This document shows positions 35,725 through 48,000 of a stretch of DNA of 64,000 nt, in pieces. Positions within the stretch are counted from its first letter, which is position 1. Every line of letters starts with the position of its first letter. A program made the translations under genes and the position numbers. Location: contig NMRA01000052.1 of NCBI GenBank assembly GCA_002633005.1, positions 486,722 through 550,721 of the forward strand, given 5' to 3'. The DNA is from Phoronis australis. Lineage: Eukaryota; Phoronida; Phoronidae. Below the pieces are notes generated by a model. It searched no databases. It saw only the letters and a program-made list of their open reading frames with translations, and was not told the origin of the DNA.

Positions 35725-36283
35725 AGTGGCATTTCATTGATCAGACAGTTGACTTAATTTCTCGCTGCACTTTTATTGGTCATATTCATGTTATGCACTG
35801 AAATGCACTGAAATTTTGGTTACAATGTGTATTTTGTCAATAGCTCGAGAACTGATTTTCTGAAATCTTTAAATTAGCTGTCTTTGTACAAAAAGTTTAT
35901 TTTACAACTGAAACTGATCCAAGTGCTGAGTATTGTAACTGCACAATTAAAAGGAAAATTCAGATGTTGTATTTTAATTTACAAGGCAGCATTGATAATG
36001 TCAATGACTTCTCTGTAGCAAGTATATGACTTGCAGACGCAAAGCTCATTTTTTTAATATTGCATGGGTGTGTACGTATGTTTCCATTTGGAAATAAACA
36101 AGTTATAAAATTCCTATATGGTTTAATTTGTTCTTTTAAAGCAAGTGTAACATCTTCAAATAAAAAAAGTTCTCAAAATCTGAAAATGTAAATTCTGATC
36201 ACATAGAAACCTTTAATAGTTGTCAGATAACTCACATTTTACATACATAAAAATTTTCAAACTGATAAACATTAGCTATGGGA
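35725..36283. other. No gene recognised
   Basis: AT-rich non-coding sequence between the minisatellite and the palindrome array. Confidence 0.5.
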
Positions 36284-36514
36284 AGACTTAAGTTTTTAGG
36301 ATTGGAAAACGTAAGTTATCAGAAAAACTTAAGTTTTTGCAATTAGAAGAACTTAAGTTTTATAAAAACTTAAGTTTTTATACTTGGAAAAACTTAAGTT
36401 ATCAGAAAAACTTAAGTTTTTGAAGAAAAACTTAAGTTTTTAGAACTTAAGTTTCTTTCAAAAACTTAAGTTTTTCACCCAAAAACTTAAGTTTTCAGCG
36501 AAAAACTTCAGTTC
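36284..36514. repeat. Array of AAACTTAAGTTT palindromes
   Basis: Ten exact CTTAAG cores and two degenerate ones occur in about 230 bp, nearly all embedded in the 12-base palindrome AAACTTAAGTTT. Spacing is irregular (about 12-25 bases). The motif is self-complementary, so each unit is a possible symmetric protein-binding site or cruciform. It lies 1.1 kb downstream of the CACTA-like gene. CACTA elements typically carry arrays of short subterminal transposase-binding motifs, which is one possible explanation. Confidence 0.85.
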
Positions 36515-36702
36515 ATTTTTGTAAGGGTTTGAAAAGTCTGATTCTTTTCTTTCAGGTAACATCTATATGTGAAGCAGTGTTGAATGGTGGGCTTTTTATC
36601 TTTTACCATCTGCTAGATTACACAAAGCATAATTAACAAATTTGTTATTTTTGTTTAAATATAACTTTTTAAGCTATAATAATTTTTTTCATGACGTATT
36701 AC

Positions 36703-36881
36703 AGACAGTTCAGGTATGCCGCTTACACGAGTTTTACGGGGCGTGTCTATGGAGACTAGGGAGTAAAAACAGACAAGTGATACCAGCATGCTGTGTCCTC
36801 GCAATCAGAAAGAAAACCCCAGCACCTCACGGTGACTATGAAGGACACATCGATCCAGAGTTACCTGATAATGAAATGTAG
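36703..36881 (+). pseudogene. Orphan exon resembling the P2X7 C-terminal domain
   Basis: An exon-like frame follows an acceptor (GTATTACAG) and reads LHEFYGACLWRLGSKN, then RQVIPACCVLAIRKKTPAPHGDY, ending at a stop at 36879-36881. The pattern of a W, then R-VIP-CCV--IR---P-P-G-Y matches what I recall of the zinc-binding C-terminal domain of P2X7 receptors. That domain is widespread without the channel in cnidarian and fish proteins, often in element-derived genes. No upstream exons were found. Confidence 0.4.
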
Positions 36882-37179
36882 CTTTAGAAATAACATAATT
36901 ATTTACATGCTGTGTGCCATGTAAACGTAGGAGGCTCTTGAAAAACTCGTTTCTTTTACTGACCTATATGAGAACCAGAATGTTGAAAACCTGTGACGAC
37001 AGTTCCCGTCACCCAAAGTACATGCAATGTTAATGTATTAAATGTCTTGTGGTCATTATCAATATATTCTGTGTTATTGTCATCTCTATTTCATTGCACA
37101 AGTGCTTTATAAGACAGTTTTTGATTCAACTCTGTTGTTTATTCTCATGTGATTCTCACTGTGCTGTAAAACGTGTGAA

Positions 37180-37978
37180 ATGCCACAGAAGAAATCTTCA
37201 GTCTCGGTGTCAGATGACGAGGTGTCTGGACAAAGTTATGGCGGCCATTACAAAACTCATGAGCAAAGTAGATGAAAACCACTGCAAGTTGGGTCAAGCT
37301 ATTGAAGACTCGAAAATACTCCTGCTGGGTCACCTCAATGCTGTCAAAGATGATCTAACAATGGAGATCAACCAGCTGAGAGGTAGGATTGAGGTTCTTG
37401 AGTGTAACGGTAAACAGACTGTTGCATATGGTGAAGGCAAGACCGTCGTGATATTTAACGTGCCTTACAATGATAACGAAAGCGTTGATGCTTTGGTCAA
37501 AGACATTGTAGCCGAGATTGGTCATCCTGTGAACATAATAAGGGCTAAACGATTGCCGAGTCGAGTCACCGGTAAGCCAGGTCTGATTAAAGCTGAACTG
37601 AACACACAAGAAGAGAAAATTGCGATTCTTCGCAAGAAAGGAAAGCTCAAAGACTCTGTTTTGTATAGCAGGGTATATATCCGTGCTTCAAAATCCCACA
37701 CCCAGAGGTTGCTTGAATTAAACTGCAAACAGCTATTAAAAATGATTCCGGACGGGAATGATTACAGATTCACTGGCAGTGGTCACTTGGTGAGAAAAAC
37801 AGCAGAAAATATCCTGAGTTCAATGGTAGGTACAAAGCATACTTACATGAGAGACATAAAGGTAAGAAAGATGAACAGAGAACACTGTATTGCAAGCAAG
37901 AGGAGATTGCATAAGATAATTGAGAAAGAGGAGGAAATTTCTGGAAGACAACATTCAGAACTTAAACAGTTCTTCTGA
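37180..37978 (+). pseudogene. LINE-type ORF1 protein (coiled coil + RRM-like + C-terminal domain)
   Basis: The best start is the ATG at 37180 (MPQKKSSVSVSDDEVSGQ); a one-base shift near 37230 is then needed to enter the long frame that runs to TGA at 37976-37978. That frame has a coiled coil (IEDSKILLLGHLNAVKDDL ... INQLRGRIEVLE), then an RRM-like segment (TVVIFNVPYNDNESVDAL ... IIRAKRLPS) and a basic C-terminal domain (SRVYIRASKSHTQRLLELN). This is the layout of L1-type ORF1 RNA-binding chaperones in animal LINEs. No reverse transcriptase is recognisable after it. A longer upstream reading from 37049 is open but its N-terminus looks accidental. Confidence 0.65.
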
Positions 37979-39045
37979 CAATACACCTTTTCAGTGGACT
38001 CTTAACGAGTTAGGACAGACTTGCTCTGGGGAATCACTGAACCCTTCTGGGTACAAGGTTAAATGAGAAGATCAAAAGAGCAGACGTAGTGGTGGTTGTG
38101 AATGCCACCTTTGGACAAAAACTTGGAACAAATATCAATCATCAAGGACTGAAAAAATTGGGATCCCCTGTTACAGACATTTGTGGTCTTTGACCGTAGG
38201 ATTCTCTACAGGGTGTGTGGAAATTTCTGTGAGTAAAGGGTTAAGTGAGATTTCTAGTTAAGCAGAAGCAGAGGTGGATGTGGACATTATCTGGCAAGCA
38301 TCAACAACAAATAAATGTGACCTACATGGCTATGGACTTTGCAGAACTTCAGGAACAGCCTAGTGACTACAAATACACAAGAGGGTTTTCATGAGTTTCA
38401 AATCAGGTGGTGTGCGCACGTCCGATGCAATCCAGGCATCGGACTGCCTGCAATTTAACTTTTTAACTTTGAGTAGTATTGTTAGCAAAGCAGAATTTTT
38501 TAATATTTTGTTAGCAAGATTCCACAATAAATCGAGAGGGAAGTCCATGACTGGTTTCATACTTGACAGGCGACACAAAATCGCTTTTTACGTTTTCGTT
38601 GATAATGCACAAGGCTTTGATTTACCATCCTGATACAAAAGTATCACGATGAAATAGAACCTTAGACTTAAACGAGACCTTCTTGGTGATATTTGACTGG
38701 GTTTCTAAGAACCCATTTGAAATAAACATTGCACACAAAAACAGACATTTGAATATTGCCACCCATCATTAACAGCAAATGAGGTCATGAAAGCTTCAAT
38801 AACATTATTCCGTCATGTTAATCAAATTTTCCAAGTGGGCCATATCTGGTCCGAAATGCAAACTCAATGTTTGAGCAACTAAAGAGCGTCTTAATTATTA
38901 CCACTCTAAGGTCAACAAATATTCCCATTGAGACATATAATAAATACCAGGAATAACATAATGTTGAGCACCTGCTAAGGTCCCTCGTGAATACTGTCAC
39001 TGGGGCTAAAAGTGACCAAATTTGTGCCATGGGACATTTGAATAA
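37979..39045. other. Non-coding; 3' flank of ORF1 and of SNX25
   Basis: No endonuclease or reverse transcriptase motifs were found after the LINE ORF1. The right side is the presumed SNX25 3' UTR on the - strand. A short frame at 38391-38633 is unrecognised. Confidence 0.5.
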
Positions 39046-42000
39046 CTAGAGAAACTTGAGATTATGCGCTATTAAAGCAAGCCTCTCTCGATTGTCTTCA
39101 GCAGAGTAGTCCTCAGCTACTTCCGACTCCAGACTGGACTGCGTCCTTAGTTCTCGACTGAACTGCCTCTTCAAAAGACTAGCCGGGTTAGTTTCCTCAT
39201 CAGGTGGCGCTGTTGCACTGCTGTCATTCAGTTCAGCAAACATTCTCTGCAGCAGCAGCTCCAACATATTCTGCAAGAACAAAAGTAGAAACAAACGCGT
39301 GCTTTGTGAATTATGCGCATAACATAGTTGCAGAGAATTATCAGTTGCAAAAATATAACACTAGAGAAGATGAAAAATTTTAAAAATTTAAGTACTAATT
39401 ATTCCTACAAGGATTCTGCTGAGGAAAGACTCGCATAGTCCCTTTGTGAATTGACTTTTCATTATTGCCTTTTGACATTTTTATTAAGCACAACTGCAGT
39501 ACAAATTCATGTTTCAATTTTTGAATTTCTGTTATAAAAGCAGGTGCAAAATTCAAATCTCATTAACAGAAAAAGGTTTCAAAGGAGCGTCTCTCTTCCT
39601 TATTGAAAAAATAGTTATAGTAAAAAACAACATTGAAAACAATATTAACAAAAACAGACGTGCAAGCAAACAAATAGTTTAAGTTATCATTTAATAAATT
39701 GAAGACAAAATCTTACATAAAACAGGTGTTTATTTAATCTCCTGTCCTGGAAGACTTCAAAGATTTGTATTGCACCTTTTCTAGTGTTTTTCTCCCCAAG
39801 GAGATTTTTCACACCATCTGAAAAGAAGGAAATTTAATGCTTCTGGTGTCAAAAAGACAAACGGGCAAGGAAAAATAATGTGCACCATACCGAGAACTTT
39901 CTCGGATCACAGGATGGTGGTTAACAAGTCTTAATGCATGCGCGCAAATTAATGCTCACATCAAAACTAACCAAAGAAAAAATTTTTATTCAAAACTTTT
40001 AAAAACAGGCGCATGTCTTAAACTAGACGCTATTGGAGTGCTTTTGTCCATTCTTGAAATTTTTCATTCAGTGTTAGAGCTAGTACTAAATTGGATACAC
40101 GCCAATGACGGCAAACAATAATTCAACTCACATTACACTTAAGACATTAGCTCCACAGTTTCACCCAGTGTTTCAAGCATAAGAGCGTGTGCTTATTTCT
40201 GGACATATAATACAAACTTTACATAAAGGTGCAAGGGCCAAAATACACTCATACACAATAAAGTCAACAGCAACAGCGACTTTTGTCAAAAAGATTGGAA
40301 ATATTTATTTACATCAAATGTGACCATTCTCAAGAAGAACAAAGCACAAAATAGATGGTTTTGTCAACAATTTTCAAAACATCACACATTAAGGGAGAAG
40401 TGAACAGTGATTCAACCATCCAAGACTTCCACACTAAAACTCTTAATTAATTGACCCAAATGCCACCAAACAATCACCATGGCAACCTGATCAGCAGTAA
40501 AACCTCCAATTCTATATGTAACAAACTGTAACAAAGAATATATCCGAGGTACCTGGGAAGTTATCCACGAACCCATGTTTAGCCTGTAGACGTGTATGAA
40601 GTTTTTCTTGGTCCGATCTAGAGGGCGCTGGAGGGGCAAGCTTCCCATTGGGCCAGAACGAGTCACGGAATAAGTGAATGTAATAGATAATCATGGGCTC
40701 GGAGAATATCCAATCCACCGTCTCCCGTACTTGCCTGAAACAAACAGGGAAGTAATTTTATTAATTTACTTTTATTATAACAACTGACAGAAATGCAATT
40801 ATCTCCATTATCATAAAAATGAAGGAAAACTCATGGAGGATTTCAAAAGACTAAACTCCATGCAGAAATTTAATTTTAAATTCTATATCCAACATATCTC
40901 CAGGTGTCGTACCTTTGACAATGGCAGTGAAATTAATCAAAGACTTCTTCCAAGAGAACAATAAAATCACACATTAGCGACCACAGTAACATCACTGCGC
41001 TCATATTCTTGAATGAATTTTATAAGTTTCTGCGTTAACACATTACTGGAGAAAATCTATTCATACGTCGCACTGATTTGGAAGCTTATAATACCATCGC
41101 CAACATGTTACCAATTAAGAACAGTACAGACAGAAGATACGAATACCTTAGGTATCTATCATATGCATAACGCCACGAATTCCCTTTTGTCAAAAAATTA
41201 TTTACCCTCAAGACAGACTTTGTAGTGTAGGCAAGTAATCAGCAAGCAACAATAAAAAACAGAGACATTCAGTCATGTACCTGTTAATACTCCTGCCAAA
41301 CGTGACCTGGACAAACACCACAAGTGACCTCCTCAGTAGCTTTGTGACCTTCTTCAAGTGAAAGATCTCACCAATGAGAGAATAGAGAGGCTCTGCTATG
41401 TCATCACGAGTGGTCTCTTCTTTACTACGAACAGCAGGGCACAGTTGGAGAAATTAACACTTTTGAAACACACACTCAGTTACTGCACAGAAACTAGTAA
41501 ATGTCCCAATTTTCATTTATTTTTCCTTTTTGTTTTTGCTGGTATATTTCGTAATTGGTCATTGTACATCACATTTAATTTATCCTATGTAGAACAACAG
41601 TTGGACTGAATGAATCAATTTCCAAGTTAACTGTTGTAAGAGTTTTATCTAAGTCAAAATAAAATTTAATAACAAAAAAAAAACAATTTCTGCTTTACTG
41701 GAGCAGTAATATATTTATGTAAAATATAGCTTTGACTTGAAAAACACAAAGTTTCGCAAAAGTCAATGAAAGACACGATCATGTAAACCCAAGGTAAGCA
41801 ACTATTTAAAGACTTGTGGGGATTGTATTTAGAGGTATGAACGCAGAACATTTTACCTCATCTCGTCAAAAAACAAGAGCTCTTCTTCAGCCTTTTGTTC
41901 CTGAGTTCCTGGCAGGCTAAAATGAAAAACAAATGTCACTGCAGCTTTGGCATAAATTTAGTATCACTATGAACTGTGGCAATGCTTGTAAATAAACATG

Positions 42001-45000
42001 GGTTACAGACTGACTGATTGAAATGGCCTTGTCAATAGTTGAAAATATTGTACAACATAACATTTTTCTCCAATCCACTGGCTTTATGAGAACTGTGATG
42101 ACACAACAACCGCAGATTAGTAACAAAAAAGTCGCTTTTATGTCATAACATAACATAGGAGTAGCAGAGGTGTAGTAATCATGCTTTCTATACAGCTAGG
42201 TGTTACACACAAACTAAAGATCACCACATTAATTGTTTGTCAAAAAGCTTTCCTATCACTGAGATTCTTATCAAGTAACTATCGGCCTATTTGATGAGAA
42301 CACAGCCTCTTGCTCAAATCTCTAGGACACATTGATCCATTATTCTTACTTTTTGAAGAAGTTTCGCAGCGAAAATTTCTTCTTGTCTTCCTGTCCTGGG
42401 GATTGTTTCAGATACTCAGGACTGGGACTGAGGAATGCATAGAGAGCCTCACTTTGGGTCAGCCGCTCATCCTTCAACACTGTCTGCAAATGTGCGTGAA
42501 GCAGACGACATTAATGGAGTAATTATGAAATAAGACGTTTACTTCCATTAACGTAGAGCAGTTGTGTTCACCAAAAAATTAACTTTCTGTAATCTGTCAT
42601 TGTTAAAATGATTCATTTGCTGCCCATGAACATGTATTAAATACCAGTCTAATAGACTCCACTTTATAGAAAATGATGAAATTCAATAAAAACAAGAGAG
42701 TTTAATAATTTCTGCATGTTCTCTGAATAAACAGTGCTTATAAATGAATTGTTCAGTCTAATACCCAGTACTAAATAGGTCATGGAAGTTTCAGTACCTA
42801 GGCAAAATAAAATAAATGTCCACAAAACGCTTAGATCCCAAAAGGTAAAAGAAAGTTTTCAACACCGTCACCGAGACAGCAGCAAAGATGCTAACACTGA
42901 ACAATCACTCAATCACTGACATAAAGGGACGAATTTCATCCAATCAAAAAGCAAACAAATGTTGCAACCTTTGCAACAATTCAATTTGTACACAAGTCAG
43001 TTTGGATATTATACAATCAATCAATCACTTTGAGTCTAGACAAATGAAGCAGTGGCAATGAACCTACATGTAAGTACTGGTCCAACGAAGACTTAGCTTT
43101 CTCCAAAAATATTGAGTCTATGGCCTTGAAAGAAAACTTACTCACAGAGGGCAGTTCCTTCTTCCGCAACCAAGGACAAATCTGCAACAACATAAACCAG
43201 CAAAAACTCAGCAACCTATACTTGCACGAATTAACTCGCTTCGCGGACTAAACACTAATCTAGCACACTTGAATAAAGGAAGTGTAACATACCATTAACA
43301 CCGAAAATTAACAACCCCTGAAGACAAAGCACTACTTCTTATTTCTCATCTTTTATTCAACAAAGCACCACTAACCAGCACCAGCTTGGTATGCAAAGCA
43401 TGGAAGTCGCCCAGACTGCGCGTGACAATCCAGCCATGGGTGCCAGATTTCTCCGGTTTATGCAGCGCCCCTCCAGTCAAGTGAACAAGTATAACAAAGT
43501 AAGACGTCAACTTATTGTCTTCCTGTGTAACCTTTGGGGTGAGTAGAAGAGATGAGTAAATTAACGAACACAACTGGCAAAATGCCACAACACTACAGCA
43601 ATTTGCCAAACAATTTGCACAAAACAAGTTAAATATGTTTTCCTTTTAGTCGAGGTGTGCCAAACGCACAAAACATACAGTCTTTGTAGTTGATGGGCAA
43701 CTGCGTAAAACCAAGCACTGCCACCTGCCCGAAATGCGACCTTCAGGTTGCCATCATGATCCAACTAATAGTACTTAAGTTAACATGTTCTAATCTAAAC
43801 GTAATTTACCACATCTTTGGTGAAACACTATTTTGAGCACGGCTCTAGGTGACATGAAATTCATTCAGGTCACCCCTTTAACCTCCCGCTTACAACAGCA
43901 TGATATTTCTCATATCTTTGACTGAATTAATGGATGTTCAGACCAGACTAACACAGTTACAGAGATTGTGTACTACTAGAATTAATGACAGAGCTTTGCG
44001 ACAATATTTTCCGGAAGTACAAAACTCAATGTGTGCAAATTATATGAGGTATGAAATTCCTGTCAAGTAGCCTCGAGTTAAATAAGTGAGGGATGAAACA
44101 TTGTTTTTGCAAAAAAATTTGAGTGAGTGAAATGAGACGAGTGTGCAAACTAAGGGGAGAACAACCCTACTTCAAACTATTCAACATTTATTTCTGACTC
44201 ACCAGACATTTTCACGTTCAGTTCATTTCATTTCACAGAAAACATTTTTGCACAACTATCATTTCCAACAACTTATTTAGATACATTAAATGTCATGTCA
44301 ACAACAGTCATATTTCAACAGCGTGATTACTTAGGACATACAAATCTTTTCCATGTCATGCTCCAGATGGTATTAACAAATTACAAGATAAAACATTATC
44401 TCCATTCACAAGCGCTATGTACTAGAGCAAAATCAACAGCTCACATCACACCTCGGTCAAGTCCCTGGTGTCTACAAATGCACTGATGAAAGTACAGACC
44501 ACCACTCTTGTTCGAGTAGGAACTAACTCGGCTACGAATGTACAGAATAGTATAGCAAACTCCCTCGATACAGAAAAAATTCAATGAAATTACAAATTTT
44601 GAGTTTCTCTCTCATACTGATGAAGAGTTTGGAGAATTAACTTGAATTTTTGAAAAACGGATGCGAAAAGACAGTAAAATGAGGGCTCACACTTTACATA
44701 GAGAAAAGCGACATCAGCAACCGCTTTATTTACGTCCAAAATTGTTTACCTCAGAGCTGCACACTCTTGTCTGCCACATGCCGATGTTCTCGCTCCACAC
44801 CTCTGTGCGTTCAATGTGAAACTCCAGGTGGCGCCGCTCAAACTTCAAGTTCTCAATCTCCTGCTGTACGTCCTTCTGTACTTTCATGATCTGCAATGAA
44901 CGCCACCTGTAGGACACTATGCAGTGCTAACAGACCACAAGGGCACAGTGTCATTGAGTGAAACCGAAAACTTCTTTCCTTCCAAACAAAGCACAAAATG

Positions 45001-48000
45001 CATCTACTCACCGCAAACACTAGTTTCTAAGAATCCATGTCTTAATATCACCAACTGTGAGTTAAAAGAACCACTACTAATCTTACAGGTCCCAAATGAA
45101 GTTATCTAACTGAGCAAAGCAAAATGACCACATTAAATACACAATTCATTACCATATGAAATCTTTACTGACAGCTAATTAATATTCACGAAAATCAATC
45201 TAGACCTCAGAAGGTCTTGTCGGCCAAGTCAACCTAACAGCGTTAATGCAATTTGTGGTTATTTGCCAAGGACACTGGTACAGTTTTTATCACAGCTTTC
45301 AACATCTCTTAACAAGTGACAAGCTGCTCATTTCAAATATCATACGACTCTACAAAGATACATAACAACTGCAACACCACTTGGCTACATTACAATCAGA
45401 TATGAAGTAACTTCCCATGAGGTGGGTGAGCATAAATCGCGGCTTTGCTCATCTCAGGCAAAATTCTGCGGCGTACACATATTCCAGTACAAGCACTTGA
45501 ACCTTCAAACAACTCCCAATTTTATTCCCCAAAAATCCCTCGATCCACTTGAATAAATCTTGCGCAACTTTTTACTGTATACTGCAAACCCTCAACACAT
45601 ATCCCAGTGCATTTCAAGTGAATAGTCTAATTTTCAAGAGTATGAGTCAAAAGTAAAACCTTCATACAGTGCACGGCCATTGAAACTGACCTTCTCATCA
45701 CCAGCTTTTTGCGAATTTTTTAAAGCTTGTAAGGCGTGTTGCTTATCCTGTATTTTCTCGTCTAACGACACCAACTTCTGCTGTGCATACGTGGAATGTC
45801 TGGCTATTACATAATTGGGGTTCTCATACCCATCAATGTCACTAGCGTTGATTTTCTCATAAGTACCTAGAAAGAAAGCAAATACATAACAGAGATGCCT
45901 CTCTAAAAGGATGCAAGACCTTCAACCAGCGCTAGTAAGATACATAACAACACCCTTCAAAATATTTTCCCATCCCCCTAACCTCATTCTCCTGAAAATG
46001 GTAGGTGGTAAAAAAATATTGATTTAGTTTATGTTTTCCACTTTGTTTGTAGGGTACAATGTACATGTCGCTTTTACAACTGAAAATTCCTCATCAGACT
46101 GCAAGTTACATACAATCGGTCACAGGAGGGAAAACAACATAATTTCAATTTACAGCCATTAGGTAATCGGTTGACCGACAACAGGTGAATGTCTCTGAAA
46201 CACGTTGTAAGTAATTGAGATACGAACTCCACTATCACCATGCCCTAATTAACTTAACATCAGATGACTAAAGCAGACCCAGTTTAATCAGAATACCATC
46301 ATCTGACTTTAAACACCATACTGCTAAATTTAGACTCTTAAACTTTCACCCTTCACTTGTCTTTGCATGAAATAACCCAATATCAACACTCTCTCTTTCC
46401 GACAATTCGTCACAACAAATTTGGACCCTACTCCCCTCACCTGACTCCTCGTAAAATGACCCAGATTAGGCAGCGCTCAATAGTTTTTGTGGGCCACGGT
46501 TGAATTTACCTTCCCAATCTCCTTGAAAATAGATGCCTGCTGGGTTGGCTGGGCATTTTGTACTGCATGTGAAGGCTTCAAATACTGTTCGCTGGATTTC
46601 TGAGTCTGTGCTGAGTGAAAGATTGCCAGTTGTTATCCTCTTGGTCCATTTTTGATCAGTTGTGGCTTTTCTTAAACCTTTACTGCTTGCAAATGGGAAG
46701 TTGATATTCAGCAGGAAATTCAAATACCCTCCAGACACTTTGGATTTGTAAAAAATCTGGCTGGTCGACATCCACTTTTTACCTGAGTTTTGGCAGTCTG
46801 AATGCAATGTCTCTCAGTCCGTAGTAACTGCATGCAAATGGAGGCTTTGGGGTGTAAATTGAGGGTTTGGTGCATTATTGCTAATTTTTGTAAGTAGCCG
46901 GCTGCACTTTGGAATCAGTTTCAATAGACTGTGCAAGGTTTTTGAAGTCTTAGGTCCAGTAAAATGTTCATATTATCAGGTTTTGTACATCTTGTGGAAC
47001 AGACTGTCAGAGCTGCCATGACCTGGTTTTTCAAGCCCAAATCCAGCAAAAATTGTTGAGTGCCACCTTAGTAACTATATTAACCCTACACCCTAGAAGT
47101 GACTCTCTATGGAAGAGCCCAATAACACCACACCCCTTTCACACAACCAATGCAGACATCTAAACCTATCCCCCCTCACCTGACTCGTCATGGAATGACC
47201 CATCACCTCCATGCTCAAGTTCTTCCAACTCCAGATTACTGATATATGAATGGTAGACATCACTGACAATGAAGGAGGGGTAATGCTCTTTCTCCAGGTA
47301 GTTATACACTTGAACTTGCGCCCGGAAAAACGCCTCAGGTCCCTGCAACAGAAACGCGATGGTGTCAACTTTCAAGTTACATTACTAGCGCTGAGTGAGA
47401 TCTGATAAAGTGTAAAATGTGAACAATCTCGCCACAGCTGGGTGGCATAGAGAATGGGTAAAAAACACCCGTATCACCCGAGCAGCATTCACTTTCATGA
47501 AAAGAAAACAACTTTTTGGGGAATTTCTTTAATATCTCGTTTCAAAAAAATTCGTACCAGAACTAGAACACGTTAATTCTTTAGTTATCTCGCACGAAAA
47601 TAATTGTGTATTTTCTGTTTTTCAACTGACTAACCTTGCCACAATGTTCGTTAACGTTTATTTTCAAAGACCGTTACTTCCAATAAACAGGAGTCCAAGA
47701 AGTGTCTTGTCAAAAGTAAACAATGATCAACCAAGTGATGTAATGTAAAGGATGTAAAGTACAAACAATCTAAATAATCTTGTACAGTTTCCTTGAATGC
47801 ATGTTTATTTCTTATAAATTCAACAGAATGACACATTAATTTCCATTAGTTCATGTTTTCTTCTAGTAAATTTAGCAAAATGACTTTTTCGCCATCGTGT
47901 GCGATCATGATTTATCTATTGACCTTAACAACAAACTGATTGTAATAAGAAACTATCATCTCCTCTATACAACACTGACAAGTAACTCTAAATCCACTGA

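Noticed and set aside
37049-37179. Extended hydrophobic N-terminus of the LINE ORF1 frame
   Set aside because: It reads like untranslated sequence; MPQKKSSVSVSDDE in another frame at 37180 is a much better ORF1 start.
46466-46807. 113-codon - strand open frame in an SNX25 intron
   Set aside because: No splice sites place it in SNX25, the flanking exons join in phase without it, and no family is recognisable.
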